In this document: piece after piece, positions 7,995 to 16,398 of the stretch | Layout of the letters: the number at the start of each line of letters is the position of its first letter | How positions within the stretch are numbered: the first letter of the stretch is position 1 | Source: Allobosea sp. ASV33 | Lineage (GTDB): Bacteria; Pseudomonadota; Alphaproteobacteria; Rhizobiales; Beijerinckiaceae | Direction of reading: 5' to 3' | DNA length: 32,254 nucleotides | Assembly: GCF_016428755.1 (NCBI RefSeq) | Contig: NZ_JAELTI010000064.1 | Location: forward strand, 1-32,254 | Made by a program: the position numbers and the translations under genes | Notes under the pieces: model-generated | Told to the model about the DNA's origin: nothing | What the model saw: only the letters and a program-made list of their open reading frames with translations | Database searches by the model: none

Positions 7995-9215
7995 CTAGCC
8001 ATCCGGCCAGGACGTCGGGAGTAACAAACTCGTCGCGAAACCCGGCATCGGCGGCATCACCCAGCGGCGTGCCCGCGCCTGCCCATAGGACTGGACCTTG
8101 CCGGTCTCGGCGAGGGCATCGAGCGCGCGCTGGACGCTGCGTTGGCTCGACCCGAGCGCCAGCGCCAGGGCGGAGCTCGACCACGTCTCGCCGTCAGTCA
8201 TGAGCGCGAGCACCGTGGCATGCTTCTCCTCCACCGGGCGCGCCAGCACGGCGATCCCGGCCGCAGCGCGCGGCGCTATTACGAAGCCGCGCTCTGTCGC
8301 GCTGATCCGCGCCAGCGGCCGCAGCGCCTCGCGCAGGCGGCCGATCTCGACGCGCAACCGCGCCCGGTGCGACTCATCGGTAAACCGCGAGCCGAAGGCG
8401 CCGGCGATCAGGACATCGCGCGGCGCATCCATCGGCCAGGCCTCGGCCAGCACCCGTAGCAGCGCGAAGAGCACGGGGCGCGTCGCCAGCGAAACTGCGT
8501 TGTTACGGTCGCGCACGGCATTGCGGCAGGCATCGACGATCAGCACCTCCGAGGCTTGCAGGTCCTCGACTTCGTCGAGCAGCAAGGGGCGCTCGACGCC
8601 ATCGGCGATCAGGCGTGCGGCCGGCTCCTCGAGCAGGCGGCTTGCGGCTTCGACCTCGGCGATCAGCGCCGGGATCCTGGCCCGGCCGGCAGCCTCGCGC
8701 GCTTCCGCCAGAGCGGCTCTCGCGCTCCGCGCCTTCATCCGGCGCAGCGCAATGCCGGCCCTTGCCAATCCGTGGACGGCCCGGAGCGGGGCGGGCAGCT
8801 GCGCGGGATCGATGCCGCCGAGCCGCTCACCCGCATGGTCGAGCCGGCCGATCAGCAGCAGCCAGCGGATATCGAGCAGGCGCGCATGGGCGGCGTTCGC
8901 GCGGTCGCCATGGGCCTCAAGCACTGCGCCGGCTTCGTCGAGCCGGCCGGGCGGCCACCCGAGATCGCGCGCCGCCAGGGCAATCTCCGCCTCGGCAACG
9001 GTGCAGCGGGCACGCGCGACGGCTTCCTTCTCGCCAAAGGCACGGCCGGCGCGGCGCAGCAGCACCTTGGCGCGGGCGAAATCGCCGAGCTGCGCCATCG
9101 CGATGCCGCGCAGCGCCAGGGCGGGCGCATCGTCGCGCAAGGCGACCCGGTTCAGCGCGCCCAGCGGATCGCCCTTCGCCAAGGCCTGCGCCGCCGCCGT
9201 GATCAGCGAGTCCAT
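7995..9215 (-). CDS. TPR-like / winged-helix transcriptional regulator
   Basis: This is a 406-residue putative DNA-binding regulator. Residues about 1-200 are alanine/arginine-rich helical hairpins resembling TPR repeats (for example ALRGIAMAQLGDFARAKVLLRRAGRAF). Residues about 235-315 look like an OmpR/SARP-type winged helix, with RPVLFALLRVLAEAW, a recognition-helix stretch RARLRVEIGRLREAL and a wing ISATERGFVIAP. Residues about 330-390 form a second helix-turn-helix (TWSSSALALALGSSQRSVQRALDALAETGKV). It faces the DUF899-DUF2182 pair across a 116-bp spacer containing a 23-bp dyad and is followed by the propeller gene. Control of the flanking genes is inference; the target and signal are unknown. 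Confidence 0.75.
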   Translation of the reverse strand: MDSLITAAAQALAKGDPLGALNRVALRDDAPALALRGIAMAQLGDFARAKVLLRRAGRAFGEKEAVARARCTVAEAEIALAARDLGWPPGRLDEAGAVLEAHGDRANAAHARLLDIRWLLLIGRLDHAGERLGGIDPAQLPAPLRAVHGLARAGIALRRMKARSARAALAEAREAAGRARIPALIAEVEAASRLLEEPAARLIADGVERPLLLDEVEDLQASEVLIVDACRNAVRDRNNAVSLATRPVLFALLRVLAEAWPMDAPRDVLIAGAFGSRFTDESHRARLRVEIGRLREALRPLARISATERGFVIAPRAAAGIAVLARPVEEKHATVLALMTDGETWSSSALALALGSSQRSVQRALDALAETGKVQSYGQARARRWVMPPMPGFATSLLLPTSWPDG

Positions 9216-9278
9216 TGGAATCCCGCCAAACTTGTCACTCCCACCGTCTGCCGCCTCCGCCTTACCACCGATCGCGAC

Positions 9279-9301
9279 GCCGCATCGAGTGTCGAGGCGG
9301 C
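9279..9301. promoter_or_regulatory. 23-bp dyad in the divergent spacer, candidate operator
   Basis: Arms GCCGCATCGA (9279-9288) and TCGAGGCGGC (9292-9301) are complementary with one mismatch around GTG. It lies 30 bases before the DUF899 start and within the only control region for both directions. A further half-site GCCGCCTC occurs at 9250-9257. Binding by the adjacent regulator is a reasonable inference. Confidence 0.45.
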
Positions 9302-9331
9302 GCGGACATCTGGCGACAGGAGGGAGACATC

Positions 9332-10111
9332 ATGACCCGTCATGCGATCGGAACACGCGAGGAATGGCTAGCCGCCCGGCTCGAACTGCTGGAGGCCGAG
9401 AAAGCGTATACGCGGCAGGGCGATGCGCTGGCCGAGCGGCGGCAGGCGCTGCCCTGGGTCAAGGTCGAGAAGGACTATCTCTTCCAGACCGAGCAGGGCG
9501 ACGCGTCGCTCGCCGACCTCTTCCAGGGGCGCTCGCAGCTCCTCGTCTACCATTTCATGTTCGGGCCGGACTACACGGCCGGCTGCCCGTCCTGCTCGGC
9601 GATCGCCGACGGGTTCAACGGCTCGACCACGCATCTCGCCAACCACGACGTGATGCTCTGGGCGATCTCGCGGGCGCCGATCGACAAGCTCATCGCCTTC
9701 CGCGAGCGGATGGGCTGGAGCTTCCCCTGGGCCTCGTCCGGCAAGAGCGACTTCAATTTCGACTACAACGTCTCCTTCACCGAGATGCAGGAGCGGACGC
9801 AGGGCATCGACTACAATTTCCGCCACCAGCCGAAATTCGAATGGCGCGGCCCCGGGAACGAATTCGAACGCTCCTTCGCAACGATGGCCGGCGTGGACGT
9901 GCCGACCTATCACCGCGACCGGCCGGGCCTGAGCGCCTTCATCCGCGAGGATGGCGCGATCTACCACACCTATTCCAGCTATTCGCGCGGCGTCGACGGC
10001 GTCTGGGGCATGTATGCCTGGCTCGACCGGGCGCCGAAGGGCCGCAACGAGGCGGATGGGCCGTGGTGGCTCCATCACGACCGCTACGCCGCCCGCCAAG
10101 CCGTGTCGTGA
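9332..10111 (+). CDS. DUF899 thioredoxin-fold protein
   Basis: This 259-residue protein belongs to the DUF899 family, predicted to have a thioredoxin/AhpC-like fold and commonly annotated as thioredoxin family. Family marks are the N-terminal LEAEKAYTRQGDALAERRQALPWVKVEKDY, the YHFMFGPDYTAGCPSCSAIADGF segment with C85-P-S-C88 as the likely redox pair, and the closing YHTYSSYSRGVDGVWGMYAWLDRAPKGRNE. No signal peptide is seen. It starts 14 bases downstream of a strong AGGAGGGAG site. Its stop overlaps a GTG start of the next gene by 4 bases. Biochemical function is not established for the family; a thiol-redox or detoxification role is inferred from the CxxC. Confidence 0.88.
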   Translation: MTRHAIGTREEWLAARLELLEAEKAYTRQGDALAERRQALPWVKVEKDYLFQTEQGDASLADLFQGRSQLLVYHFMFGPDYTAGCPSCSAIADGFNGSTTHLANHDVMLWAISRAPIDKLIAFRERMGWSFPWASSGKSDFNFDYNVSFTEMQERTQGIDYNFRHQPKFEWRGPGNEFERSFATMAGVDVPTYHRDRPGLSAFIREDGAIYHTYSSYSRGVDGVWGMYAWLDRAPKGRNEADGPWWLHHDRYAARQAVS

Positions 10112-10935
10112 CCACATTCCCGGCAGGGGATGGAGCGAGCCCTGCATGCAGTCGCGAGACTGGCTGCAGGGCTCGGATCGTCTTCTTCGGAACGGCCGCC
10201 CTGCTCTTCGCCACGACAGTCAGCATCACGATCGCGTCCTGCGCTTCGATGGCGACGATGGGCGCGGTGCCGATGGCAGGCGGCTGGCTGCTCTCGGGGA
10301 TCTGGCTGCCGCTCTGCGGCCAGTCCTGGTTTGACACCGCCGCCTGCTTCCTCGGCATGTGGCTCGCGATGATGGTGGCGATGATGCTGCCGTCCCTGAC
10401 CCCGGTGCTGTGGCACTACCGGGAGACCGCGTTCAAAGCCGGAGCGAGCCGGCCCGGCGGACTCGCCGCGCTGGCTGGCGTCGGTTATTGCACCGTCTGG
10501 ACCGGCCTGGGTCTTCCGGTCTTCCTCGTCGGCGCCGCCCTGGCACAGATCGCCTTGCAGTTTCCGGCGCTTAGCCGCCTCGGTCCCGCAGCCAGCGCCT
10601 TCGTCGTACTGATGGCCGGGCTCTCGCAATTTTCGCGCTGGAAGGCCCGACGGCTGGCAGGTTGCTCCGCGTCACGCCAACAGTCGCAGACCCCTCTCGA
10701 CACCCTGGCAGCCCTTCGAGCCGGCGCCGCTCTCGGCCTGCGCTGCTGCCTGTCCTGCGCCGGCCCGATGGCGATCCTGATCGCCGGCGGGCTGATGGAT
10801 GTGCGCTTGATGCTTTGCGTGACGCTTGCCGTTACCGCCGAGCGCCTGCTGCCGCCGGAGATGCGTATCGCCCCGGCGACAGGCGCCGGAACGTCCGCTG
10901 CCGGGCTGCTTTTGCTCCTGAGGTCGCTCGGGTGA
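10108..10935 (+). CDS. DUF2182 integral membrane protein
   Basis: This is a 275-residue multi-pass inner-membrane protein of the DUF2182 family (predicted metal-binding membrane proteins). The first membrane segment is about IVFFGTAALLFATTVSITIA. It is followed by MGAVPMAGGWLLSGIWLP and the family signature GMWLAMMVAMMLPSLTPVLW, then further membrane helices and the C-terminal signature GLRCCLSCAGPMAILIAGGLMDVRLMLCVTLAVTAERLLP, in which the cysteines may bind metal. I chose the GTG at 10108, which overlaps the DUF899 stop as GTGA, because no ATG precedes the first membrane helix. DUF2182 is often paired with other small redox or metal proteins; here the partner is DUF899. Function is unknown. 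Confidence 0.8.
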   Translation: MTTFPAGDGASPACSRETGCRARIVFFGTAALLFATTVSITIASCASMATMGAVPMAGGWLLSGIWLPLCGQSWFDTAACFLGMWLAMMVAMMLPSLTPVLWHYRETAFKAGASRPGGLAALAGVGYCTVWTGLGLPVFLVGAALAQIALQFPALSRLGPAASAFVVLMAGLSQFSRWKARRLAGCSASRQQSQTPLDTLAALRAGAALGLRCCLSCAGPMAILIAGGLMDVRLMLCVTLAVTAERLLPPEMRIAPATGAGTSAAGLLLLLRSLG

Positions 10936-10990
10936 ACCCCGCCGCAAACCGCCCATGGCGCTCAGTTTATCACGGCGCCGGCAAAGCTCC

Positions 10991-11050
10991 TTGACGCAGG
11001 GCAAATTCGTTGCTTCATTCATTTAAAGCATCAAGCATTGAAGTTGATGC
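10991..11050 (+). promoter_or_regulatory. Candidate promoter and LysR-type dyad upstream of the nine-gene operon
   Basis: TTGACG (10991-10996) could be a -35 box, with TTCATT 17 bp further on as a weak -10. Directly downstream, GCATCAA (11028-11034) and TTGATGC (11044-11050) form a perfect 7-bp inverted repeat with a 9-bp spacer, ending 15 bases before the first start codon. It is AT-rich against a GC-rich background and has the size of a LysR-type site, but could also fold as a leader hairpin. Confidence 0.45.
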
Positions 11051-11065
11051 ACGAAAGGGATTGCC

Positions 11066-11545
11066 ATGGCTCACCCCGCCACCCCTGAGGCCTCTCCCTG
11101 GATCGGCGCCGCCGCATCGGCCGCCGCGCAATCCCGCAGCGCCATTTTCGAGATGAGTCGGCAGGCCGAAAGCGCGGTCATCGATCCGCGCGATGCCGGC
11201 GCCTTCCCTTCGGCGTGGCGCCGCGCTGTCGCTGCCCGGATCGCGACCTTGAACGCGTTGCCGGACCTTGCGGCGCATTACATCGCCGGCGTGACCGATC
11301 CGGCGCTGCGCGGTCTCGCCAATCCGGCCGAGGCCGGGCGCGACGCCCGTGAGCGCAGCGTCATCACCTTCATGGACCGGGTCGCGACCCAGCCGCGGGC
11401 GGTGCAGGCCGAGGAGATCGAGGGGCTCAAGGCGGCAGGCGTGGCCGAGGCCGATATCGTGCGGCTCTGCGAACTCAATGCCTTCATGAGCTATCAGTGC
11501 CGCGTCCTCGCCGGGCTCGCGGCCCTCAAGGGAGCTTCCGCATGA
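11066..11545 (+). CDS. CMD/AhpD-fold protein without CxxC (resembles the Avi_7170 family)
   Basis: This 159-residue helical protein resembles the carboxymuconolactone decarboxylase/AhpD fold. The pattern ARIATLNALPDLAAHYI, then ITFMDRVATQPRAVQAEEIEGLKAAGVAEADIVRLCELNAFMSYQCRVLAGL, follows the second half of AhpD-type proteins. The peroxidatic CxxC motif is absent; only C135 and C145 are present. From memory it fits the CMD domain family named after Avi_7170, whose genes sit beside Avi_7169-type alkylhydroperoxidases and ABC importers, exactly as here. GAAAGGGA lies upstream of the ATG. Its stop overlaps the next start (ATGA), so the two products are probably made in equal amounts and may form a mixed complex. 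Confidence 0.78.
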   Translation: MAHPATPEASPWIGAAASAAAQSRSAIFEMSRQAESAVIDPRDAGAFPSAWRRAVAARIATLNALPDLAAHYIAGVTDPALRGLANPAEAGRDARERSVITFMDRVATQPRAVQAEEIEGLKAAGVAEADIVRLCELNAFMSYQCRVLAGLAALKGASA

Positions 11546-12123
11546 GCCGGGTCGTGCATCGCTTCACCCGCAACGTGCCGGACTGGCAGCCGCGGGTGAC
11601 CCCGGTCGACCTGACCAAGGCGAGCCCCGAGCAGCTGGACGCGCTGAAGGTCACGCCGTCCAACACCAAGGTCTCGGACTACGTGTTGGTGCTGGCGCAT
11701 GATCCGGAGACGCTCGCCGTGCGCTCCCCGTTGTTCAACGGGATCATGTACGATCCGGGCGGCCTGAGCCGGGCCGAGCGCGAGCTCGGCGCGATCGGCG
11801 CCTCGGTGGTCAATCGCTGCATCTACTGCGCTGCCGTCCATGCCGCACGCCACGCTCAGCTCAGCAAGGACACGGCCGTCACCGACGAATTGTTCGCCAA
11901 TGGCGAGAAGGCCAAGCTCGGCCCGCGCGACCAGGCGATCTTCGACTATTCGGTCAAGCTCTCGCAATCGCCGCCGGCCGTGACCGAGGCCGATACGGCC
12001 CGCCTGCGCGAGGCCGGGCTGAACGAGGCCGAGATCGTCGATCTCATCCTGTCCACGGCCCTGTTCGGCTGGGCCAACCGATTGATGCACATCCTCGGCG
12101 ACCCGGTCCGCAAAGACGGATGA
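11542..12123 (+). CDS. AhpD-like alkylhydroperoxidase-domain protein (resembles the Avi_7169 family)
   Basis: This 193-residue protein has the complete AhpD redox motif: E81 in SRAERELGAIGASVVNRCIYCAAVHAARHA, with C93-I-Y-C96 and H100. AhpD proteins use this pair for thiol-dependent reduction of peroxides. The N-terminal 45 residues (VVHRFTRNVPDWQPRVTPVDL) and the C-terminal IVDLILSTALFGWANRLMHILGDP are as in peroxidase-related CMD proteins. The ATG at 11542 overlaps the preceding stop. It could remove a peroxide formed by the flavoprotein encoded two genes downstream, or act on an intermediate of the imported compound. Both ideas are inference; the fold and motif are seen directly. Confidence 0.85.
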   Translation: MSRVVHRFTRNVPDWQPRVTPVDLTKASPEQLDALKVTPSNTKVSDYVLVLAHDPETLAVRSPLFNGIMYDPGGLSRAERELGAIGASVVNRCIYCAAVHAARHAQLSKDTAVTDELFANGEKAKLGPRDQAIFDYSVKLSQSPPAVTEADTARLREAGLNEAEIVDLILSTALFGWANRLMHILGDPVRKDG

Positions 12124-12124
12124 T

Positions 12125-13081
12125 ATGAGCCGCCTCAAGATCCTCGAGGCCTATCTGCAGGTCGCCTCGCTCGGCAGCGTCACGGCGGCGGCGAAGCATC
12201 TGGGCGTGTCCCAGCCTTCGGTCAGCCGGATGATCCAGGAGCTGGAGCGCGATCTCGGCCAGCCGCTGTTCGAGCGTGTCGGCCAGCGTCTCGTGCTGAC
12301 GCAGAAGGGGATGGTGCTGCGCGACGATGTCGAGCGGGCGCTGGCCGGCTTCGTCAACCTATGGGAGCGCGCCCGCGAGGTGATCGGCGAGGCCGAGCCG
12401 CCGATCCGGATATCGGCGGTATCGTCGCTCGCCTTCGGCCTGCTGACCGATGCCTGGAACGGGGCGGATGCGCCGCGGCTCGCCATCGAGGTCGAGAATC
12501 CCGATCGCGTGCAGAACGCGGTGATTTCCGGCGATGCGCAGTTCGGCGCGACCAGCGCGCCGCTGCTGCACCGGGACCTCGCGCTCGAATGGCTGGGCAC
12601 GGCACCTTGCGTGCTCGCGGTGCCGGAGAGCGATCCGCTCGCCCAAGTCGAAGGGCCGATCGATCTTCATGCCCTGGCGGGGCGGGACCTCGTCGGCATG
12701 TCCTTGCGCCGCGGCTTTCCGGCGCGCATCCGCGCAGCGCTCCACGCGGCCAATGTCGATGTCCGGGTCCGGATCCGCACGACCTCGACCATGAACGTGC
12801 TGTCCTTCATACGGGCCGGCGCCGGCATCGCCATCGTCGAGCCGTTGACGCTGACCGGAAACCCGACGCCCGGCATCCGCATCAAGCCGCTGGCGACCTC
12901 GATCCCCTATTGCTTCGGCGTCGTGACCGCGCGCGGCGTCACCATCTCCGACAAGGCCCGCGACCTGATCGCCGCGCTCAGGACGAGCGCCGAGAGGCGG
13001 CTCGCCGATTTCAACCTGATCCCGCCCGAAGAGCACCATGCGCTCCTCGCCTCGCTGACCAAACAGGAGACGCGGCTGTGA
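12125..13081 (+). CDS. LysR-family transcriptional regulator
   Basis: This is a 318-residue LysR-type regulator. The N-terminal winged helix-turn-helix is clear (LKILEAYLQVASLGSVTAAAKHLGVSQPSVSRMIQELERDLGQPLFERVGQRLVLTQKG, residues 4-62). The rest is the two-lobed effector-binding domain (RISAVSSLAFGLL through the GAGIAIVEPLT segment). It starts one base after the preceding stop and its own stop overlaps the next GTG start, so it is embedded inside the operon it probably controls rather than divergent from it. This would give positive or negative autoregulation. The inverted repeat at 11028-11050 is its most likely target. The effector is probably the imported substrate or a metabolite of it. 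Confidence 0.93.
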   Translation: MSRLKILEAYLQVASLGSVTAAAKHLGVSQPSVSRMIQELERDLGQPLFERVGQRLVLTQKGMVLRDDVERALAGFVNLWERAREVIGEAEPPIRISAVSSLAFGLLTDAWNGADAPRLAIEVENPDRVQNAVISGDAQFGATSAPLLHRDLALEWLGTAPCVLAVPESDPLAQVEGPIDLHALAGRDLVGMSLRRGFPARIRAALHAANVDVRVRIRTTSTMNVLSFIRAGAGIAIVEPLTLTGNPTPGIRIKPLATSIPYCFGVVTARGVTISDKARDLIAALRTSAERRLADFNLIPPEEHHALLASLTKQETRL

Positions 13082-14532
13082 CCGAGAAACAGGCCGGGGC
13101 ACCGGAAGGGCTGGAGGCGCTGAATCGGCGCGTCGCCCGCGAGCTCGAACTGCTGACCCTGCCGGCCGCCCCCTGGGTGCCGGAACGCAGCGTCGCGGGC
13201 GAGCCCGTGCTCGACGTCGCGATCATCGGCGCCGGCATGGCCGGCCTCGCCGCTGCCGCAGCCTTTCGCAATATCGGCCTGCGCGCCGTCAATTTCGACC
13301 GGCGCCCGCAGGGCTTCGAAGGTCCCTGGGCGACCACGGCGCGGATGGAGACGCTGCGCTCGCCGAAGACCCTGACCGGGCCGGCGCTCGGCATACCATC
13401 GCTGACCTTCCGTGCCTGGTACGAAGCGCAGTTCGACGCAGCGGACTGGGAGGCCCTCGACAAGATCCCGCGCCTGATGTGGATGGATTATCTGCGCTGG
13501 TTCCGCGATGTTCTCGCGCTCGATATCCGCAACGGCCACGGGATCGCGATGATCCATCTCGGCCCCGAGCATGCGACGCTGGAGATCGACACGCCCGCAG
13601 GCCGCCAGCGCGTGCTGGCGCGCCATGTCGTGCTCGCGACCGGCCGCGACGGGCTCGGCGGCCCGGCCGTGCCGGAGATCGCGGAGAGCCTGCCGCGAGA
13701 GCGCTGGGCCCATTCCTCGGACAATAACGACTATGCCTCGCTGCGCGGCAAGCGGGTCGCGGTGATCGGCGCCGGCGCCTCGGCGATGGACAGCGCCGGC
13801 ACGGCGCTCGAAGCCGGCGCGGCCAGCGTCGACCTGCTGATCCGACGCCGCGACATCCCCCGGATCAATCGCGGCAAGGGCATGGGCCATCCCGGCTCGA
13901 TCGCCGGCTATCGCCACCTGCCCGACGCCTGGAAATGGCGGATCAACAGCTATGTCGCCCGCGAACAGGTGCCGCCGCCGCGCGCCAGCGTGCTGCGCGT
14001 CTCGCGTCATCCCAACGCCTTCTTCCGGCAGGGCACTGCGTTGATCTCGGCCCGGATGGACGGCGACGAGATCGTCGTCGAGACCAGCGCCGGCACAATG
14101 CGCTTCGACTTCATGATCTTCTCGACCGGCTTCAAGGTCGATTGGGGCACCCGGCCCTTCCTCAAGGAGATCGCGGCCTGCGCCCGCAACTGGGTCGATC
14201 GCGGCATGCCCGAAGACGCCGAACCGAGCCTCGGCGCCATGCCCGATCTCGGGCCTGCCTTCGAATTTCAGCCCAAGCTGTCCGGCACCTGCCCCGGGCT
14301 CGAACGCATCCACTGCTTCTGCTACCCGGCAATGATGTCGCATGGCACGGTTTCCGGCGACATCCCCGCGATCAGCGACGGCGCCGAGCGGCTCTCGCAG
14401 GCGATCGCGTCGAGCCTCTTTCGCGAGGATATCGAGGTCCATTTCCAGCGCGGCCAGGCGTATTCCGAGCCCGAGATCTTCGGCGACGAATGGGTGCCGA
14501 TCCTGCCCGAGCCGGCGAAGGTGTCGGCCTGA
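13078..14532 (+). CDS. FMO-like FAD/NAD(P)-binding flavoprotein
   Basis: This 484-residue two-dinucleotide-domain flavoprotein is related to flavin-dependent monooxygenases. The FAD loop is VAIIGAGMAGLAAAAAF (GxGxxG at 51-56), the linker motif VVLATGRD is at 184-191, and a second nucleotide loop RVAVIGAGASAMDSA (from 226) should bind NAD(P)H. It is preceded by an FMO-type stretch WAHSSDNNDYASLRGK. A long C-terminal part contains FDFMIFSTGFKVDWG. The start is the GTG at 13078, overlapping the LysR stop as GTGA. The adjacent peptide-type importer suggests it oxidises (N- or S-oxygenates, or desaturates) the imported compound. The substrate is unknown and plain NAD(P)H oxidase activity is possible. 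Confidence 0.85.
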   Translation: MTEKQAGAPEGLEALNRRVARELELLTLPAAPWVPERSVAGEPVLDVAIIGAGMAGLAAAAAFRNIGLRAVNFDRRPQGFEGPWATTARMETLRSPKTLTGPALGIPSLTFRAWYEAQFDAADWEALDKIPRLMWMDYLRWFRDVLALDIRNGHGIAMIHLGPEHATLEIDTPAGRQRVLARHVVLATGRDGLGGPAVPEIAESLPRERWAHSSDNNDYASLRGKRVAVIGAGASAMDSAGTALEAGAASVDLLIRRRDIPRINRGKGMGHPGSIAGYRHLPDAWKWRINSYVAREQVPPPRASVLRVSRHPNAFFRQGTALISARMDGDEIVVETSAGTMRFDFMIFSTGFKVDWGTRPFLKEIAACARNWVDRGMPEDAEPSLGAMPDLGPAFEFQPKLSGTCPGLERIHCFCYPAMMSHGTVSGDIPAISDGAERLSQAIASSLFREDIEVHFQRGQAYSEPEIFGDEWVPILPEPAKVSA

Positions 14533-15506
14533 TGCTCGGGTGGCTGCTCCAGCGCGTCGCGCAGGCGCTCCTCGTCATCTTCGCGATGTCGCTCGTGGTC
14601 TTCCTCGGGCTGCATGCCGTCGGCAACCCCGCCGATCTCCTGCTGGCGCCGGACGCGACGCAGATCGAACGGGCCGAGCTTGTCGCACGCCTCGGCCTCG
14701 ACCGGCCGCTCTGGGAGCAATATCTGAACTTCGCGCGCAGCGCCCTGCAGGGCGATCTCGGCCGCAGCTTCGTCTATAACGTGCCGGCGGTGACGCTGAT
14801 CCTGCAGCGCCTGCCGGCGACGCTGGAGCTCGCCTTCGCCGCGACGATCTTCGCGATCATCCTGGGCGTGCCGCTCGGGCTCTATGCCGGGCTCTATCCC
14901 GAGCGCACCTTCTCGAAACTGATCCAGACCGGCAGCATCCTCGGCTTCTCGCTGCCGACCTTCTGGGTCGGGCTCTTGCTGATCATGACCTTCAGCGTCT
15001 CGCTGGGCTGGCTGCCGGCGAGCGGACGCGGCACGACGGTGCGCGTCTTCGGCGTCGAATGGTCGTTCCTGACGCTGAACGGCTGGCGCCACCTGTTGCT
15101 GCCGGCGATCAACCTCTCGCTGTTCAAGGTCTCGCTGGTGATCCGGCTGACGCGGGCCGGCGTGCGCGAGGTCCTGCCACTCGACTATGTCCGCTTCGCC
15201 CGCGCCAAGGGCCTGCGCCGCGGCCGGATCGTGGTGATGCATATCCTGCGCAACATCATGATCCCGCTGGTGACCGTGCTCGGGCTGGAGCTCGGCTCGA
15301 CCATCGCCTTCGCGGTGGTGACCGAGAGCATCTTCGCCTGGCCGGGCTCGGGCAAGCTCATCCTCGACAGCATCAACGCGCTCGATCGACCGGTGGTGAC
15401 GGCCTATCTGCTGGTGGTGGTGACGCTGTTCGTCATCATCAACCTCGTCGTCGACATCCTTTACCGCTTCCTTGATCCGCGCGTCCGCGAGGAGGCCTCG
15501 GCATGA
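14532..15506 (+). CDS. Oligopeptide-type ABC importer, first permease (DppB-like)
   Basis: This is an inner-membrane permease of 324 residues in the peptide/nickel/opine/glutathione transporter group. The N-terminus MLGWLLQRVAQALLVIFAMSLVVFLGLHAVGNPADLLL, the GLDRPLWEQYLNF periplasmic segment, further helices, and the coupling helix LDYVRFARAKGLRRGRIVVMHILRN (the EAA loop that docks to the ATPase) are all as in DppB. It ends with DILYRFLDPRVR. Its ATG overlaps the flavoprotein stop (TGATG), so import and oxidation are translationally linked. No residue predicts the substrate. Confidence 0.93.
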   Translation: MLGWLLQRVAQALLVIFAMSLVVFLGLHAVGNPADLLLAPDATQIERAELVARLGLDRPLWEQYLNFARSALQGDLGRSFVYNVPAVTLILQRLPATLELAFAATIFAIILGVPLGLYAGLYPERTFSKLIQTGSILGFSLPTFWVGLLLIMTFSVSLGWLPASGRGTTVRVFGVEWSFLTLNGWRHLLLPAINLSLFKVSLVIRLTRAGVREVLPLDYVRFARAKGLRRGRIVVMHILRNIMIPLVTVLGLELGSTIAFAVVTESIFAWPGSGKLILDSINALDRPVVTAYLLVVVTLFVIINLVVDILYRFLDPRVREEASA

Positions 15507-16398
15507 CCACGGTTCCCGCCGCCTCCGCCCGCCGCCCCGCGAACAGCGCGCTGCGCCGCTTCCTGCGCGCGCCCTCCGCCCTGATCGGGCTCGGCCTGCT
15601 GGGGCTGCTCGTCATCGGCGCCGTGTTCGCGCCGCAGATCGCGCCGCAGAACCCGTTCGACCTCGCCGCTATCGATGTGCTCGACGCGCGCCTGCAGCCA
15701 GGCTCGACCTCGATGGGCACCGACATCACCTATCTCCTGGGCACGGACGGACAGGGCCGCGACCTGTTCTCGGCGATTCTCTACGGGCTCAGGACCAGCC
15801 TCACCGTCGGCGTCGGCTCGGCGCTGCTCGCCGGCCTGATCGGCATCCTGCTCGGGCTGATCGCGGCCTGGAGCGGCGGCTTCATCGATGCGCTGATCAT
15901 GCGGCTCGTCGACCTCATCATGTCGCTGCCCTCGATCCTGGTCGCGCTCCTGATGCTGGCGCTGCTCGGCAGGGGCATCGGCAATGTCGTGCTGACGTTG
16001 GTGCTGCTGGAATGGGCCTATTACGCCCGCACCGCCCGCGCCCAGGCGCTGGTCGAGCGCAAGCGCGATTATTTCGAGGCCGCGCGCGGTCTCGGCCTGC
16101 CGACCTCGCGCATCCTGCTGCGCCATGTCCTGCCGAACTGCCTGCCGCCGCTATTGGTCATCGCCGCACTACAGGTCGCCCGCGCCATCACGCTGGAGGC
16201 GACGCTGTCCTTCCTCGGGCTCGGCGCCCCGGTGACGCAGCCCTCGCTCGGCCTGCTGATCGCCAACGGCTTCCAGTTCATGCTGTCGGGCGAATACTGG
16301 ATCAGCTTCTTCCCGGGCCTGACGCTGCTCGCGGCCATCGTCGCGATCAACCTCGTCGGCGACCGCCTGCGCGAGGTGCTCGATCCGAGGGCGCTGAA

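Noticed and set aside
8098..10107. Long N-terminal extension of the DUF2182 frame
   Set aside because: The extension runs antisense to the regulator and in another frame of DUF899; the real protein starts at the GTG at 10108.
11497..11541. Earlier ATG for the second AhpD-type protein
   Set aside because: It would overlap the preceding gene by nearly 50 bases and add arginine-rich residues; the ATGA overlap at 11542 matches the operon pattern.
12361..13077. N-terminal extension of the flavoprotein frame
   Set aside because: It overlaps the LysR gene in another frame and reads as low-complexity Arg/Ala text; the FAD-binding protein begins at the GTG at 13078.
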